Below are positions 46,972 to 55,415 of a stretch of DNA of 64,000 nucleotides, in pieces. Location: NCBI RefSeq assembly GCF_030142155.1, contig NZ_CP126247.1, positions 1,674,001-1,738,000 on the forward strand, given 5' to 3'. The position numbers and the translations under genes were made by a program. The notes under the pieces were generated by a model. The model made no database searches and was not told the origin of the DNA. It worked only from the letters and a program-made list of their open reading frames with translations. This DNA is from Arthrobacter sp. zg-Y820. GTDB taxonomy: Bacteria; Actinomycetota; Actinomycetes; Actinomycetales; Micrococcaceae. How positions within the stretch are numbered: position 1 is the stretch's first letter; every line of letters starts with the position of its first letter.

Positions 46972-48708
46972 GTGGACAATTCCGTGAACCCCAATAAGGG
47001 AAAAACCGCCGCCCGCCCGGTGGTTCAGCAGCTGAAGGACCGCCCCCGGGCCTCGGTGCTGATCGTCGGCGGCGGCATTAACGGCGTCGGTACCTTCCGG
47101 GACCTGTCGCTGCAGGGCGTGGACGTTGTCCTCGTTGAGCGTGGAGACTACTGCCAGGGCGCCTCCGGTGCGTCCTCCCACATGATCCACGGCGGCATCC
47201 GCTACCTGGAAAATGGCGAGTTCCGCCTGGTGCACGAGTCCGTCGTCGAGCGCAATGCGCTGCTCCGCCTCGCACCGCACTATGTTAAGCCGCTGCAGAC
47301 CACCATCCCGATCACCAGCACCTTTGCCGGCATCACGGCCGCGCCCATGCGCTTCCTGACGCACAAGCAGGGCAAGCCGAACGAGCGCGGCGCCCTGCTT
47401 ATCAAGGCCGGCCTGATGATGTATGACTTCTTCTCCCGCGGTGGGCGCGTTGCCCCCAAGCACAACTTCGTGGGCAAGAAGAAGTCCCTGCAGGAACTGC
47501 CCAAGCTGCGGTCCGACGTCAAGTACACCGCCACCTACTTTGACGCCTCCGTGCACAACCCGGAGCGCCTGACCCTGGACGTGCTGCGCGACGGCCTCGA
47601 AGCCAACCCGCAGTCCCGCGCCAGCAACTACGTGTCCGCTGTGGGAACCACCGACGCCGGCACGCTGCTGCGCGACGAGCTGACGGGCGAGGAATTCCTG
47701 TTCGACGCCGACGTCGTCATCAACGCCACCGGCGCCTGGGTCGACGAGACCAATGACTCCTTCGGCAAGCGCACCTCCTTCATGGGCGGCACCAAGGGCT
47801 CACACATCGTGCTGGACCACCCGGAACTGCTGGAGGCCTGCGCCGGCCGTGAAATGTTCTTCGAGCACACCGATGGCCGCATCGTCCTGATTTACCCGAT
47901 GGGTGACCGCGTACTGGTGGGCACCACCGACATTGACGCCGACATCAACGAGGACTCGGTCTGCACCGATGACGAGATCGAGTACTTCTTCGAACTCGTC
48001 GCCCACGTGTTCCCGAGCATCGACGTGCGCCGCGACCACATCGTCTACACCTTCTCCGGGGTTCGCCCGCTGCCGAAGCATGACGACACCTCGCCCGGCT
48101 TCGTGTCCCGCGACTACCGCATCGAGAAGCGCATCGACAGCCGCGGCGGCAAGAACGTCACCACGCTGAGCCTGGTGGGCGGCAAGTGGACCACGTTCCG
48201 CGCCCTCTCCGAGACGCTCGCCTCCGACGCGATGACCGCTCTGGGCATGCCGCGGAAGACGACGACGACGGAACTTCAGATCGGCGGCGGCAAGAACTTC
48301 CCGCGCACCGACGCCGAGGAGCGCCTCTGGGTGAACCGCACCGCAAACGAGGTTGCCGACCGCGACCGCGTCCGCGTGCTGCTGACCCGCTACGGCACCC
48401 GTGCCACCGATGTGCTGGCCTTCCTGGCCCAGGGCGGAGACCAGCCGCTGGCCTCCACCCCTGAGCTGAGCACCCGCGAGCTGACCTACATGGTGGAAAA
48501 CGAGCAGGTCACGCGCCTCTCGGACATCCTGATCCGCCGCACGTCTCTGGCCTTCCGCGGCCTGGTGACCGCAGAGATGCTGAACGAAATGGCTGACCTG
48601 CTGGCTCCGCAGCTCGGCTGGGACGACGCCGAGGCACACCGCCAGGTCAAGGCTTGCCGCGACCTGCTGGTGAACATGCACGGCATGAAGATCGCAGCAA
48701 CGGTCTAA
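46972..48708 (+). CDS. glpD: glycerol-3-phosphate dehydrogenase/oxidase
   Basis: GlpD (578 aa) oxidises glycerol-3-phosphate to dihydroxyacetone phosphate at the membrane with FAD, feeding electrons to quinone. The FAD site SVLIVGGGINGVGTFRDLSL is near the N-terminus; GASGASSHMIHGGIRYLENG, INATGAWVDETND, HIVYTFSGVRPLP and LSLVGGKWTTFRALSE are family motifs, followed by the C-terminal DAO_C domain. The GTG at 46972 has a GGAG site at good spacing; an ATG at 46936 lies further upstream without one. No glpF or glpK is adjacent. Confidence 0.93.
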   Translation: MDNSVNPNKGKTAARPVVQQLKDRPRASVLIVGGGINGVGTFRDLSLQGVDVVLVERGDYCQGASGASSHMIHGGIRYLENGEFRLVHESVVERNALLRLAPHYVKPLQTTIPITSTFAGITAAPMRFLTHKQGKPNERGALLIKAGLMMYDFFSRGGRVAPKHNFVGKKKSLQELPKLRSDVKYTATYFDASVHNPERLTLDVLRDGLEANPQSRASNYVSAVGTTDAGTLLRDELTGEEFLFDADVVINATGAWVDETNDSFGKRTSFMGGTKGSHIVLDHPELLEACAGREMFFEHTDGRIVLIYPMGDRVLVGTTDIDADINEDSVCTDDEIEYFFELVAHVFPSIDVRRDHIVYTFSGVRPLPKHDDTSPGFVSRDYRIEKRIDSRGGKNVTTLSLVGGKWTTFRALSETLASDAMTALGMPRKTTTTELQIGGGKNFPRTDAEERLWVNRTANEVADRDRVRVLLTRYGTRATDVLAFLAQGGDQPLASTPELSTRELTYMVENEQVTRLSDILIRRTSLAFRGLVTAEMLNEMADLLAPQLGWDDAEAHRQVKACRDLLVNMHGMKIAATV

Positions 48709-48725
48709 GTACGACCGATTGATCG

Positions 48726-48766
48726 AAAGGACCGGCCGGAGCAGATGCTCCGGCCGGTCCTTTTTG
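48726..48766 (+). terminator. rho-independent terminator of glpD
   Basis: Perfect 17-bp arms (AAAGGACCGGCCGGAGC and its complement, 48726-48742 and 48747-48763) with a 4-nt loop and a T run. Confidence 0.95.
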
Positions 48767-48931
48767 CCGTCAAGCAGGTTGGTTCTGCGCCGCGCACGCC
48801 GGTGGAAATCATCCGGGTCCGGCGGCGATCCGGGGCTCCCGGGCCGCCATGGGGCGGGGGCGACCCACGAGGAGCCTAAGCTACCAGCCGGATTGCCCGG
48901 GGACGCCGCGTTTGTCCTGTCCGGAATGCAC

Positions 48932-49423
48932 CTAGGCCAGCGCCCGGAACGGCGGCCATGTGCTGTCGAGCCGCACGCCGGCGTCGTCCTGGGAAATGCC
49001 CAGAGCCAGCGAAATTTCGGTCAGCAGGGGCCGGCGTGCCTGGCGGAGCATGTCCCGTTCGGCTTGGGAGAGTCCGTCGGCGGCGTTCCGGAGCATGAGA
49101 TTGCGGACGACGGCGGCGATCACCAGCGGATCCCCGGTGGCGATTTTTTCGGTGTTGTCCTTAAACCGCCGGGACCACTGGGTGTCCTCCTGGTCAGCGG
49201 GTGCGCCCAGGACCCGGAACAGGGCCTCCAGCCCGGCGGCATCCAGCACCGGCCGCAGGCCAACGCGTTCCACCTGATCCACGGGGACCCAGACCATCAG
49301 GCGGGAGGACTGCACCTCGAGGACAACACATTCCTTTTTCAGGCGCGGATGGATTTGAAACGCGGTGACGACGGCGGGGCCATGGTGGGGATGGACCAGA
49401 ATCTGGCCCTTGGAAAGTGGCAA
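48932..49423 (-). CDS. CarD family transcriptional regulator
   Basis: A 163-residue protein of the CarD_CdnL_TRCF family, which binds the RNA polymerase beta subunit and stabilises open promoter complexes. The N-terminal Tudor-like domain begins LSKGQILVHPHHGPAVV; the C-terminal helical DNA-contacting domain has DTQWSRRFKDNTEKIATGDP and VVRNLMLRNAADGLSQAER. The TTG at 49423 was chosen because a perfect GGAGGT site precedes it and the length equals mycobacterial CarD (162 aa); frames from 49594 or 49480 add unrelated residues. Pair differences from mycobacterial CarD suggest a paralog rather than the essential copy. Confidence 0.88.
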   Translation of the reverse strand: MPLSKGQILVHPHHGPAVVTAFQIHPRLKKECVVLEVQSSRLMVWVPVDQVERVGLRPVLDAAGLEALFRVLGAPADQEDTQWSRRFKDNTEKIATGDPLVIAAVVRNLMLRNAADGLSQAERDMLRQARRPLLTEISLALGISQDDAGVRLDSTWPPFRALA

Positions 49424-49598
49424 TGCGCTACCTCCGACCACACGATATCCGCAGGACGGTTCGGACGGAACTGTCATCATCTGCGGGTTGGTGAGTCTCC
49501 ATTTTACTCCGTCGGGCTCCGCGGTCACCGGTGCGGAGCCCCTGGGTGCCGGGCGAGAGGAGAAAAATGTGCCCGGGGCTGTGGGTTTGGACACTTAA

Positions 49599-49618
49599 TA
49601 GTTGATGGTTGGCAACTA
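49599..49618. promoter_or_regulatory. MarR operator 1 upstream of the MFS gene
   Basis: TAGTTG-N8-CAACTA palindrome, 20 bp. Its centre is 26 bp from that of operator 2. It covers the likely -35 region (TTGATG at 49602). Confidence 0.75.
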
Positions 49619-49623
49619 CTTAT

Positions 49624-49645
49624 ATAGTTGACGTAAATCAACTAT
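49624..49645. promoter_or_regulatory. MarR operator 2 overlapping the -10 box of the MFS gene
   Basis: ATAGTTGA and TCAACTAT form a 22-bp palindrome with a 6-nt centre, overlapping TATAGT (49623-49628), the likely -10 box. The MarR gene downstream is the obvious candidate repressor. Confidence 0.8.
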
Positions 49646-49658
49646 TAGCAGGAGCCAG

Positions 49659-51455
49659 ATGTCCCCCGAATCGCGTCACGTGCAAACCAAGCCCAAGAAG
49701 GAACGGAAGGGCAAGGCGCCCAGGCCGACGGCGTCGCCCGACGGCTCCATGACGCACAAGCAGGTGCTGGAGTCGCTGTCCGGCCTGCTGCTCGGCATGT
49801 TTGTCTCGATCCTGGCCGGCACCGTGGTCTCCACGTCGCTGCCGCTGATCATCTCGGACCTCGACGGCGACCAGTCCGCCTATACCTGGGTGGTGACCGG
49901 AACGCTGCTGGCGACCACGGTCTCCACGCCGCTGTGGGGCAAATTCGCTGACCTGTTCAACCGCAAACTGCTCATCCAGCTGGCCCTGGGCATCTTCGTG
50001 CTCGGCTCGGCGCTGGCCGGCTTCTCGCAGGACACCAGCACCCTCATTGTCTTCCGCGTTTTCCAGGGCCTCGGTGCCGGCGGACTCGCCGCATTGAGCC
50101 AGATCATCATGGCCGACATCATCAGCCCGCGTGACCGCGGCAAGTACGCCGGCCTGTTCGGCGCCGTGATGGCGCTCGGCACCGTCGGCGGTCCGCTGCT
50201 GGGCGGCGTCGTCACCGATGCGTTCGGCTGGCGCTGGAACTTCTTCATCGCCCTGCCGGTCGCCGTCGCCGCTATCATCCTGCTGCAGCTCACCCTGCAC
50301 CTGCCCAAGCACCCCAAGCGCAAGGTCCACATCGACTACTTGGGTGCGGTCCTGATCGCCGGCGGCGTGTCGCTGCTGATGATCTGGGTGACCCTGGCGG
50401 GCAGCCAGTTCGAATGGGCCTCCCTGGCCTCGTTCCTGATGGTCGCAGGCTCGGTGTTGCTCCTGATCGCCGCAGTCCTGGTCGAATTCAAGTCTCCGGA
50501 ACCGATCATTCCGCTCTCGATGTTCAAGAACCGGACCTTCACGCTCTCCGTGGTGGCCAGCATCGCCGTGGGTGTTTCCATGTTCGGCACGTCGGTCTTC
50601 CTGGCCCAGTACATGCAGCTGGCCCGCGGCGCCACGCCCACCGAATCCGGGCTGCTCACCATCCCGATGATGGCCGGCCTGCTGATCTCCTCGACCTACT
50701 TCGGCCGGGTCATCAGCCGCACGGGCAAGTGGAAGGCAGTGATGATTTCCGGCGCCGTCCTCACCCTGGTGGGCACCGTCATGCTGAGCACCCTGGCCTA
50801 TGACACCAACCTGGTGCTCGTGGGAATCTACATGGCCCTTCTCGGCGCCGGGCTCGGCATGCTCATGCAGAACCTGGTGCTGGTGGTCCAGAACTCCATC
50901 GAGGTCAAGAACCTCGGCGTGGCCACCAGTGCTGTGACCTTCTTCCGCAGCCTCGGCGGCACCGTCGGAGTTTCAGTCCTCGGTTCCGTCCTGGGCACGA
51001 TTGTGGCCTCAGAAATCAAGAACGGCATCATGACACTGGCACCGGCGGATCAGGCCGCTGCCGCTGCGGCACTGGGCAGCGGGACCATTCCGCAGGTTTC
51101 GACCCTGCCGGATGCCATCGCCGTCGTGGTGGAAAGCGCCTACGGCGTGGGTGTGGGCTCGGTCTTCCTGTACAGCGTTCCGCTTGCCGCCATCACGCTG
51201 CTTGCCGTGATCTTCCTGCCCAACGCTCAGCTCGGACGGAAGAACGCCGTGCAGCTGAAGAATGCTGCCGCCGGACGCGCGGGGGCTTCCGCCGCCGGAA
51301 CGGCCGTTGCGCCGGAGGAGGCTGCCCGCCGCCGGGATGTGGAAAAAACCGCTGCGGACCTCACCCTGGCCGACGTGGCCACGGGCGCCGTGGGCCTTGT
51401 GGATCCGCTCTCACCGGTCGCCGGCTCCGGAACGGAAAACGGGCGCCGGCCGTGA
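49659..51455 (+). CDS. MDR-type MFS transporter (DHA2 family)
   Basis: A 598-residue drug/proton antiporter of the EmrB/QacA family with 14 predicted membrane segments. Motifs: LPLIISDLDGDQSAYTWVVT in helix 1-2, GKFADLFNRKLLIQ (motif A) and GLGAGGLAALSQIIMADIIS, then GPLLGGVVTDAFGWRWNFF (motif C region). Charged N- and C-terminal tails flank the core. An AGGAG site precedes the ATG. It overlaps the following MarR gene by GTGA, and two palindromic operators lie in the promoter, so expression is expected to be induced by a substrate that releases MarR. Confidence 0.93.
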   Translation: MSPESRHVQTKPKKERKGKAPRPTASPDGSMTHKQVLESLSGLLLGMFVSILAGTVVSTSLPLIISDLDGDQSAYTWVVTGTLLATTVSTPLWGKFADLFNRKLLIQLALGIFVLGSALAGFSQDTSTLIVFRVFQGLGAGGLAALSQIIMADIISPRDRGKYAGLFGAVMALGTVGGPLLGGVVTDAFGWRWNFFIALPVAVAAIILLQLTLHLPKHPKRKVHIDYLGAVLIAGGVSLLMIWVTLAGSQFEWASLASFLMVAGSVLLLIAAVLVEFKSPEPIIPLSMFKNRTFTLSVVASIAVGVSMFGTSVFLAQYMQLARGATPTESGLLTIPMMAGLLISSTYFGRVISRTGKWKAVMISGAVLTLVGTVMLSTLAYDTNLVLVGIYMALLGAGLGMLMQNLVLVVQNSIEVKNLGVATSAVTFFRSLGGTVGVSVLGSVLGTIVASEIKNGIMTLAPADQAAAAAALGSGTIPQVSTLPDAIAVVVESAYGVGVGSVFLYSVPLAAITLLAVIFLPNAQLGRKNAVQLKNAAAGRAGASAAGTAVAPEEAARRRDVEKTAADLTLADVATGAVGLVDPLSPVAGSGTENGRRP

Positions 51456-51949
51456 CAGCCCTTGCCGAAGGCCAGGGCGACCGGAAGCGTGAGGAAGACG
51501 CCCGGGCCTCAGCGATCAGTGATGTGGAGGAGTCACTGCGGCTGCTCACCGAAAGCGTCCGGGCCAGCATGCGTGACGCCGCCAAGGGTATTGACCCGGC
51601 GCTTCCGCTGTTTGGGCTGAAGATCCTGCAGCTGCTCAAGCGCGTTGGGGCCACCCAATCCGGTGCCGTGGCCGAGATGATGATGGTCGACAAGAGCGTC
51701 ATCAGCCGGCACTCACGGCATCTGGAGGAGCTGGGCCTCATTGAGGTCAAGCCGGATCCGAAGGACGGCCGGGCCCGGCTGCTGGAGCTGACTCCGGCGG
51801 CCGCCGAACGGGTCCAGGCCATTCAAACCGGGATCATGCTCGACCACGACATCCTGCAATCCTGGTCCGCGGCCGACCTCCGCCAGTTCTCCGGGTATCT
51901 CTCCCGGCTGGGTGGGCGCAGCGGCCCGCCTCCGGACGGCTCAGAATAG
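51452..51949 (+). CDS. MarR family regulator of the MFS operon
   Basis: A 165-residue MarR protein with the winged helix at about residues 55-120 (ILQLLKRVGATQSGAVAEMM, VDKSVISRHSRHLEELGLIE, DPKDGRARLLELTPAA). It starts inside the MFS stop codon (GTGA), so the exporter and its likely repressor are made from one mRNA. The two TAGTTGA/TCAACTA palindromes upstream of the exporter gene are its probable binding sites. Confidence 0.9.
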   Translation: MTALAEGQGDRKREEDARASAISDVEESLRLLTESVRASMRDAAKGIDPALPLFGLKILQLLKRVGATQSGAVAEMMMVDKSVISRHSRHLEELGLIEVKPDPKDGRARLLELTPAAAERVQAIQTGIMLDHDILQSWSAADLRQFSGYLSRLGGRSGPPPDGSE

Positions 51950-51971
51950 GCCGTACTTAGGTCATCAACAG

Positions 51972-52001
51972 ACAAGCCGGACCCCGCGGGGTCCGGCTTG
52001 T
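51972..52001. terminator. terminator after the MarR gene
   Basis: A perfect palindromic stem (ACAAGCCGGACCCC with its complement, 2-nt centre) is followed by TGTTTCT. Confidence 0.85.
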
Positions 52002-52034
52002 TGTTTCTGCGCAGTCTTACTCCGCAGTGTTTTC

Positions 52035-52310
52035 TTACTCCGCGCTGTTGTGCGGGTCGGTCCGCGGGCTGGCAGGCTTCGGCTTCTTGCGGCCCTTGCC
52101 CGCCAGCATCGAGTAGGCGGTGCTGAGCACGAAGATCTCGCTGACGTAGCCCATGGGGCTGGCCGGCAGGGGAGCGAACTGGTGAAAAAGCACCAGCGCT
52201 GAGACCGCGAGGATGACCGGATGGGCCTTCAGGATCCATGCGGCGGGTACTTCCCGCGGCCAGGGGAAGAAGCCTTCTTCGGCGGCGGTGTCGGCACGGG
52301 ATGTCTTCAT
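52035..52310 (-). CDS. small membrane protein downstream of the ABC exporter
   Basis: A 91-residue protein with two hydrophobic segments (ILKAHPVILAVSALVLFHQF and GYVSEIFVLSTAYSMLAG) and a basic C-terminal tail. The ATG has a GGAG site and begins 12 bp after the ABC exporter stop codon, so the genes are likely co-transcribed. Not recognised as a named family. Confidence 0.7.
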   Translation of the reverse strand: MKTSRADTAAEEGFFPWPREVPAAWILKAHPVILAVSALVLFHQFAPLPASPMGYVSEIFVLSTAYSMLAGKGRKKPKPASPRTDPHNSAE

Positions 52311-52322
52311 GTCTCCATCCTC

Positions 52323-54251
52323 TCAGAGGGAGCGGGTTCCCGCCGTGTCCATCCGCGCGGCAAGTCGGGCAAAGGCACCGTGCCCGGCCCGCAGTTCCTG
52401 CGCGGTTCCGCGCTCCACGACGCGGCCGGCGTCAAGGACCACCACCTGCTCGGCGTTCTCCACGGTGGAAAGCCGGTGCGCGATGGTCAGCGTGGTCCGC
52501 CCGGTCGACAGCCGTTCGAGCGCCTGCTGCACCTGCGCCTCCGTGGTGTTGTCCAGGGCGCTGGTCGCCTCGTCCAGCACGAGCACCGGAGGGTTGCGCA
52601 GGATGGTCCGCGCTATCGCCAGGCGCTGCTGCTCACCGCCGGAAAACCGGTGCCCGCGCGCGCCCACGAGGGTGTCCAGGCCCTCCGGCAGCGCGCCGAT
52701 CGCATCGGCAATCCGCGCGGCAGCGAGAGCCTGCCAGAGCTGGTCGTCGGTGGCGTCCGGGGCGGCCAGCAGCAGGTTCTCGCGCACCGAAGCGTGGATC
52801 AGATAGGTCTCCTGCGACACCACTCCGACAATCCGGGCCAGGTCTTCCGGCGCGATCTCGCGCACGTCGACGCCGTCAATGGTGACCCGCCCGGAGCTGA
52901 CTTCATTCAGGCGCGGCAGCAGTGAGGCCAGGGTGCTTTTGCCGGAACCGGTGGGCCCGACGACGGCGGTGGTGGTGCCGGCGGGCAGCGTCAGGTTGAT
53001 GCAGCTCAGGACTTCAGTGCCGCCTCCGGGACCGTCCCCGGTCCCGCCGTCGTACGCGAACCGCACGCCCTCGAACCGGACCTCGCCGCGCACGGTGGCC
53101 GGATCCAGCCGGACCGGATCCGTCGGCGCCGTGATGGCGGGCACCAGGTCCAGGTATTCAAAGATCCGGCTGAAGAAAGCCAGTGCGGTCACCCACTGAA
53201 CGCCGATGTTCAGCAGTCCCATGACCGGGCGGAAAATGGTCGCCTGCAGCCCGGTGAACGCCACCAGGGTGCCGACGGTCATGCCGCCGCTGGTGGCCGG
53301 GAACCCGGCCGCGAGGTAGATGACCGCCGGAATTGCCGCGAAGACTATCTGCATGGTGGCCATCCGCCAGCTGCCGGCGAGCTGGCTGCGCAGCTCCAGG
53401 CCGACAAGCTTTTCGGAGCGGGTGCGGAAGCGGTCGGCGTCGCGCGGGATGGTGCCCAGCGTCTTGGCCAACCGGACGCCGGAGACCGACAGCCCCTCCT
53501 CGACCTGGGTGTGCAGGGCGGCGAGTTCGCGCTGGCGCTCGTCAGTGACGGTTCGGCGGATCTGCGCCACGCGCCGTGACAGCCAGATCGCCGGCGGCAG
53601 CACCACCAGCGAGATCAGGGCGAGGCCGGGGGAGAGGGCGGCCATGGCAACGGCGGTGGCCACAGCGGTGGTGAGGTTGGACGCGACGCCGGTTGCGGTG
53701 GTGGTGACCACTGACTGCATGCCGGAAATGTCGTGCGTGAGCCGGGACTGCACCTCACCGCCGCGGGTGCGGGTGAAGAAGCCCAGCGACTGGGCCTGCA
53801 GATGCGTGAACAGGTTCACGCGCAGGGTGTGCATCACGCGCTGGCCCATCGCGGTCGCCATCCAGGTCTGCACCACCCCGACCACTGAGGTCAGTGCCGC
53901 CACGGCCACCATCGAGGCGGCCAGCACGAGGAGCAGGCGGATGTTTCCGGACGGAAGCGCATCGTCGATCACGGCCCGGACCAGGAACGGCTGGGCCAGG
54001 TTGATCACCGAGGCCAGACTGATCAGCAGTACGACGACGGCGATGGTTCCCTTGTGCGGGGCGAACAGGGCGGCGATGCGGCGCAGGCTGACCGGATGCC
54101 GGGAGAGCTGCTTCTTGTCGGCCGGGTTCAGCCGGGCGGGGCCGCCGCGGCCGCCGCCGGAGCCGGGACCGCCGGCCTCGGGCATGCCGCCGCCGCGATT
54201 GCTGTTTCCGCCGTTTCCGGTGCCCGTGCGGACGCTGTTGGGAATAGCCAT
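52323..54251 (-). CDS. ABC exporter (fused permease and ATPase)
   Basis: A 642-residue half-transporter of the lipid/drug exporter type (MsbA/LmrA-like). A Gly-rich N-terminal tail (residues 1-55) precedes six membrane segments (about 75-370). The ATPase domain follows with Walker A VGPTGSGKSTLASLL, signature FSGGEQQRLAIARTILRN, Walker B PVLVLDEATSALD and the switch His in IAHRLST. The ATG at 54251 has an AGGAGG site. The divergent MarR gene and palindromes between the two starts suggest induced drug or lipid export. Confidence 0.94.
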   Translation of the reverse strand: MAIPNSVRTGTGNGGNSNRGGGMPEAGGPGSGGGRGGPARLNPADKKQLSRHPVSLRRIAALFAPHKGTIAVVVLLISLASVINLAQPFLVRAVIDDALPSGNIRLLLVLAASMVAVAALTSVVGVVQTWMATAMGQRVMHTLRVNLFTHLQAQSLGFFTRTRGGEVQSRLTHDISGMQSVVTTTATGVASNLTTAVATAVAMAALSPGLALISLVVLPPAIWLSRRVAQIRRTVTDERQRELAALHTQVEEGLSVSGVRLAKTLGTIPRDADRFRTRSEKLVGLELRSQLAGSWRMATMQIVFAAIPAVIYLAAGFPATSGGMTVGTLVAFTGLQATIFRPVMGLLNIGVQWVTALAFFSRIFEYLDLVPAITAPTDPVRLDPATVRGEVRFEGVRFAYDGGTGDGPGGGTEVLSCINLTLPAGTTTAVVGPTGSGKSTLASLLPRLNEVSSGRVTIDGVDVREIAPEDLARIVGVVSQETYLIHASVRENLLLAAPDATDDQLWQALAAARIADAIGALPEGLDTLVGARGHRFSGGEQQRLAIARTILRNPPVLVLDEATSALDNTTEAQVQQALERLSTGRTTLTIAHRLSTVENAEQVVVLDAGRVVERGTAQELRAGHGAFARLAARMDTAGTRSL

Positions 54252-54295
54252 GGTTCCTCCTGACGGTGCCGGTATGGTGCACGGCAACCAATAGA

Positions 54296-54336
54296 GAGGT
54301 TACCTCACTATGTGGCTACCACAAAATGGGTAGACT
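54296..54336. promoter_or_regulatory. palindromes and -10 box between the ABC exporter and MarR genes
   Basis: GAGGT-T-ACCTC (54296-54306) and TGTGG-CTA-CCACA (54311-54323) are short perfect palindromes. TAGACT (54331-54336) lies 6 nt before the MarR start, consistent with a leaderless transcript. Operator function is inferred. Confidence 0.45.
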
Positions 54337-54342
54337 GGTGAC

Positions 54343-54822
54343 ATGCCGCTTACAGATGATGCCGACTCGGCCCTGGACAACTCCGCCGGACTGGGCGAGC
54401 TCATGCATGCGACGTTCCGCGGGCTGCGCGGGCGCTGGATGCAGCAGCTGGCCCCGTTTGGTCTGACGCCGCATCAATTTCGCGCCCTCAACGGCGTGGG
54501 ACGGAGCGCCGATGCCTCGGGCCCCGGCGTGCGCCTCAAGGACCTGGCAGAGTGGCTCCGCATCGCCCCGCGGTCCGCGACGGAAGTGGTCGATCAGCTC
54601 CAGGAAAAGGGTCTGGTGGAACGCACCCCGGACCCGAACGACCGCCGTGCCACGCGAATCTCCCTGAGTGAGGCCGGACAGGAGCTGCGGACCCGGATCC
54701 GCAGCGCCCGGCGCCGGGAAGCGGACGAGTATTTTTCAGTGCTCTCTGCTGAAGACCGGACTCAGCTGGCGAGGATCCTCGGGCAGCTGACGACCGACGG
54801 GCGGAGAGGGATTCAGGGTTGA
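54343..54822 (+). CDS. MarR family regulator divergent from the ABC exporter
   Basis: A 159-residue MarR protein with the winged helix at about residues 45-115 (LTPHQFRALNGVG; VRLKDLAEWLRIAPRSATEV; ERTPDPNDRRATRISLSEAG). It faces the ABC exporter gene across a 91-bp gap holding two palindromes, so it probably represses the exporter. There is no ribosome site; TAGACT ends 6 nt before the ATG, so the mRNA is probably leaderless. Confidence 0.9.
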   Translation: MPLTDDADSALDNSAGLGELMHATFRGLRGRWMQQLAPFGLTPHQFRALNGVGRSADASGPGVRLKDLAEWLRIAPRSATEVVDQLQEKGLVERTPDPNDRRATRISLSEAGQELRTRIRSARRREADEYFSVLSAEDRTQLARILGQLTTDGRRGIQG

Positions 54823-55415
54823 GCTGATTTTCGGTATTGCAATGGATGGTTCTTCTCGGGCCGGCCAATTCGAAACTCGAGTTCTTCTCGAGGAAGGACC
54901 GATGGGTCATTGATGCGGGCATGCGGGAATCGTTAAGGCATGGGAAGTGGGAACTCCATCCAGTTGCCGTGCCGTTGATCACAGGGACCGTGCACCGAGT
55001 GGGCTCCGTCTGAGAAACGCAGCCCACTTTGAAGCTTGCGTCCCATGTCAGAGGGCTTTTCTGGTTTAGGCGTGGATAATTCTTTCGCAGAGCGGCCGGA
55101 GTATGCAATTACCGGGATTTCACCTCGAGCGGATTCCTCTGTTACGTTTCCCCGGGGAATCAAAGCGCTTCTCACGCGCCGCTCCGCGCCGGTAATCTCA
55201 TCGGTGACAAACAAAATCGAATTATTAGGTCTCTGCTTCCATGCGTAGAACAACGCGTATTCCTCTTGCCTTCGGCACGCCGGCCGCTCTGCTCTGTTTG
55301 GCTGCCTTTACCGCTTCGGCAGAAGTCTGATGACCGCAGGTTTTTCTTCGGTAAAATCAGGCAGTGAATCCAACCGGCAGCATGGGTGCAATCAGTCAAG
55401 ATCGGAAAACAGGAT
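54823..55415. other. AT-richer gap with weak coding signals
   Basis: No firm gene was found. A minus-strand frame (54933-55253, TTG start with an AGAGGAA site, 106 codons) has no strong codon bias. A plus-strand 29-codon frame (55241-55330, ATG CGT AGA) encodes a signal-peptide-like sequence (basic MRRTTR, hydrophobic core, TASAEV) and then stops, as if a secreted protein gene lost its body. The region is less GC-rich than its neighbours. Confidence 0.4.
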
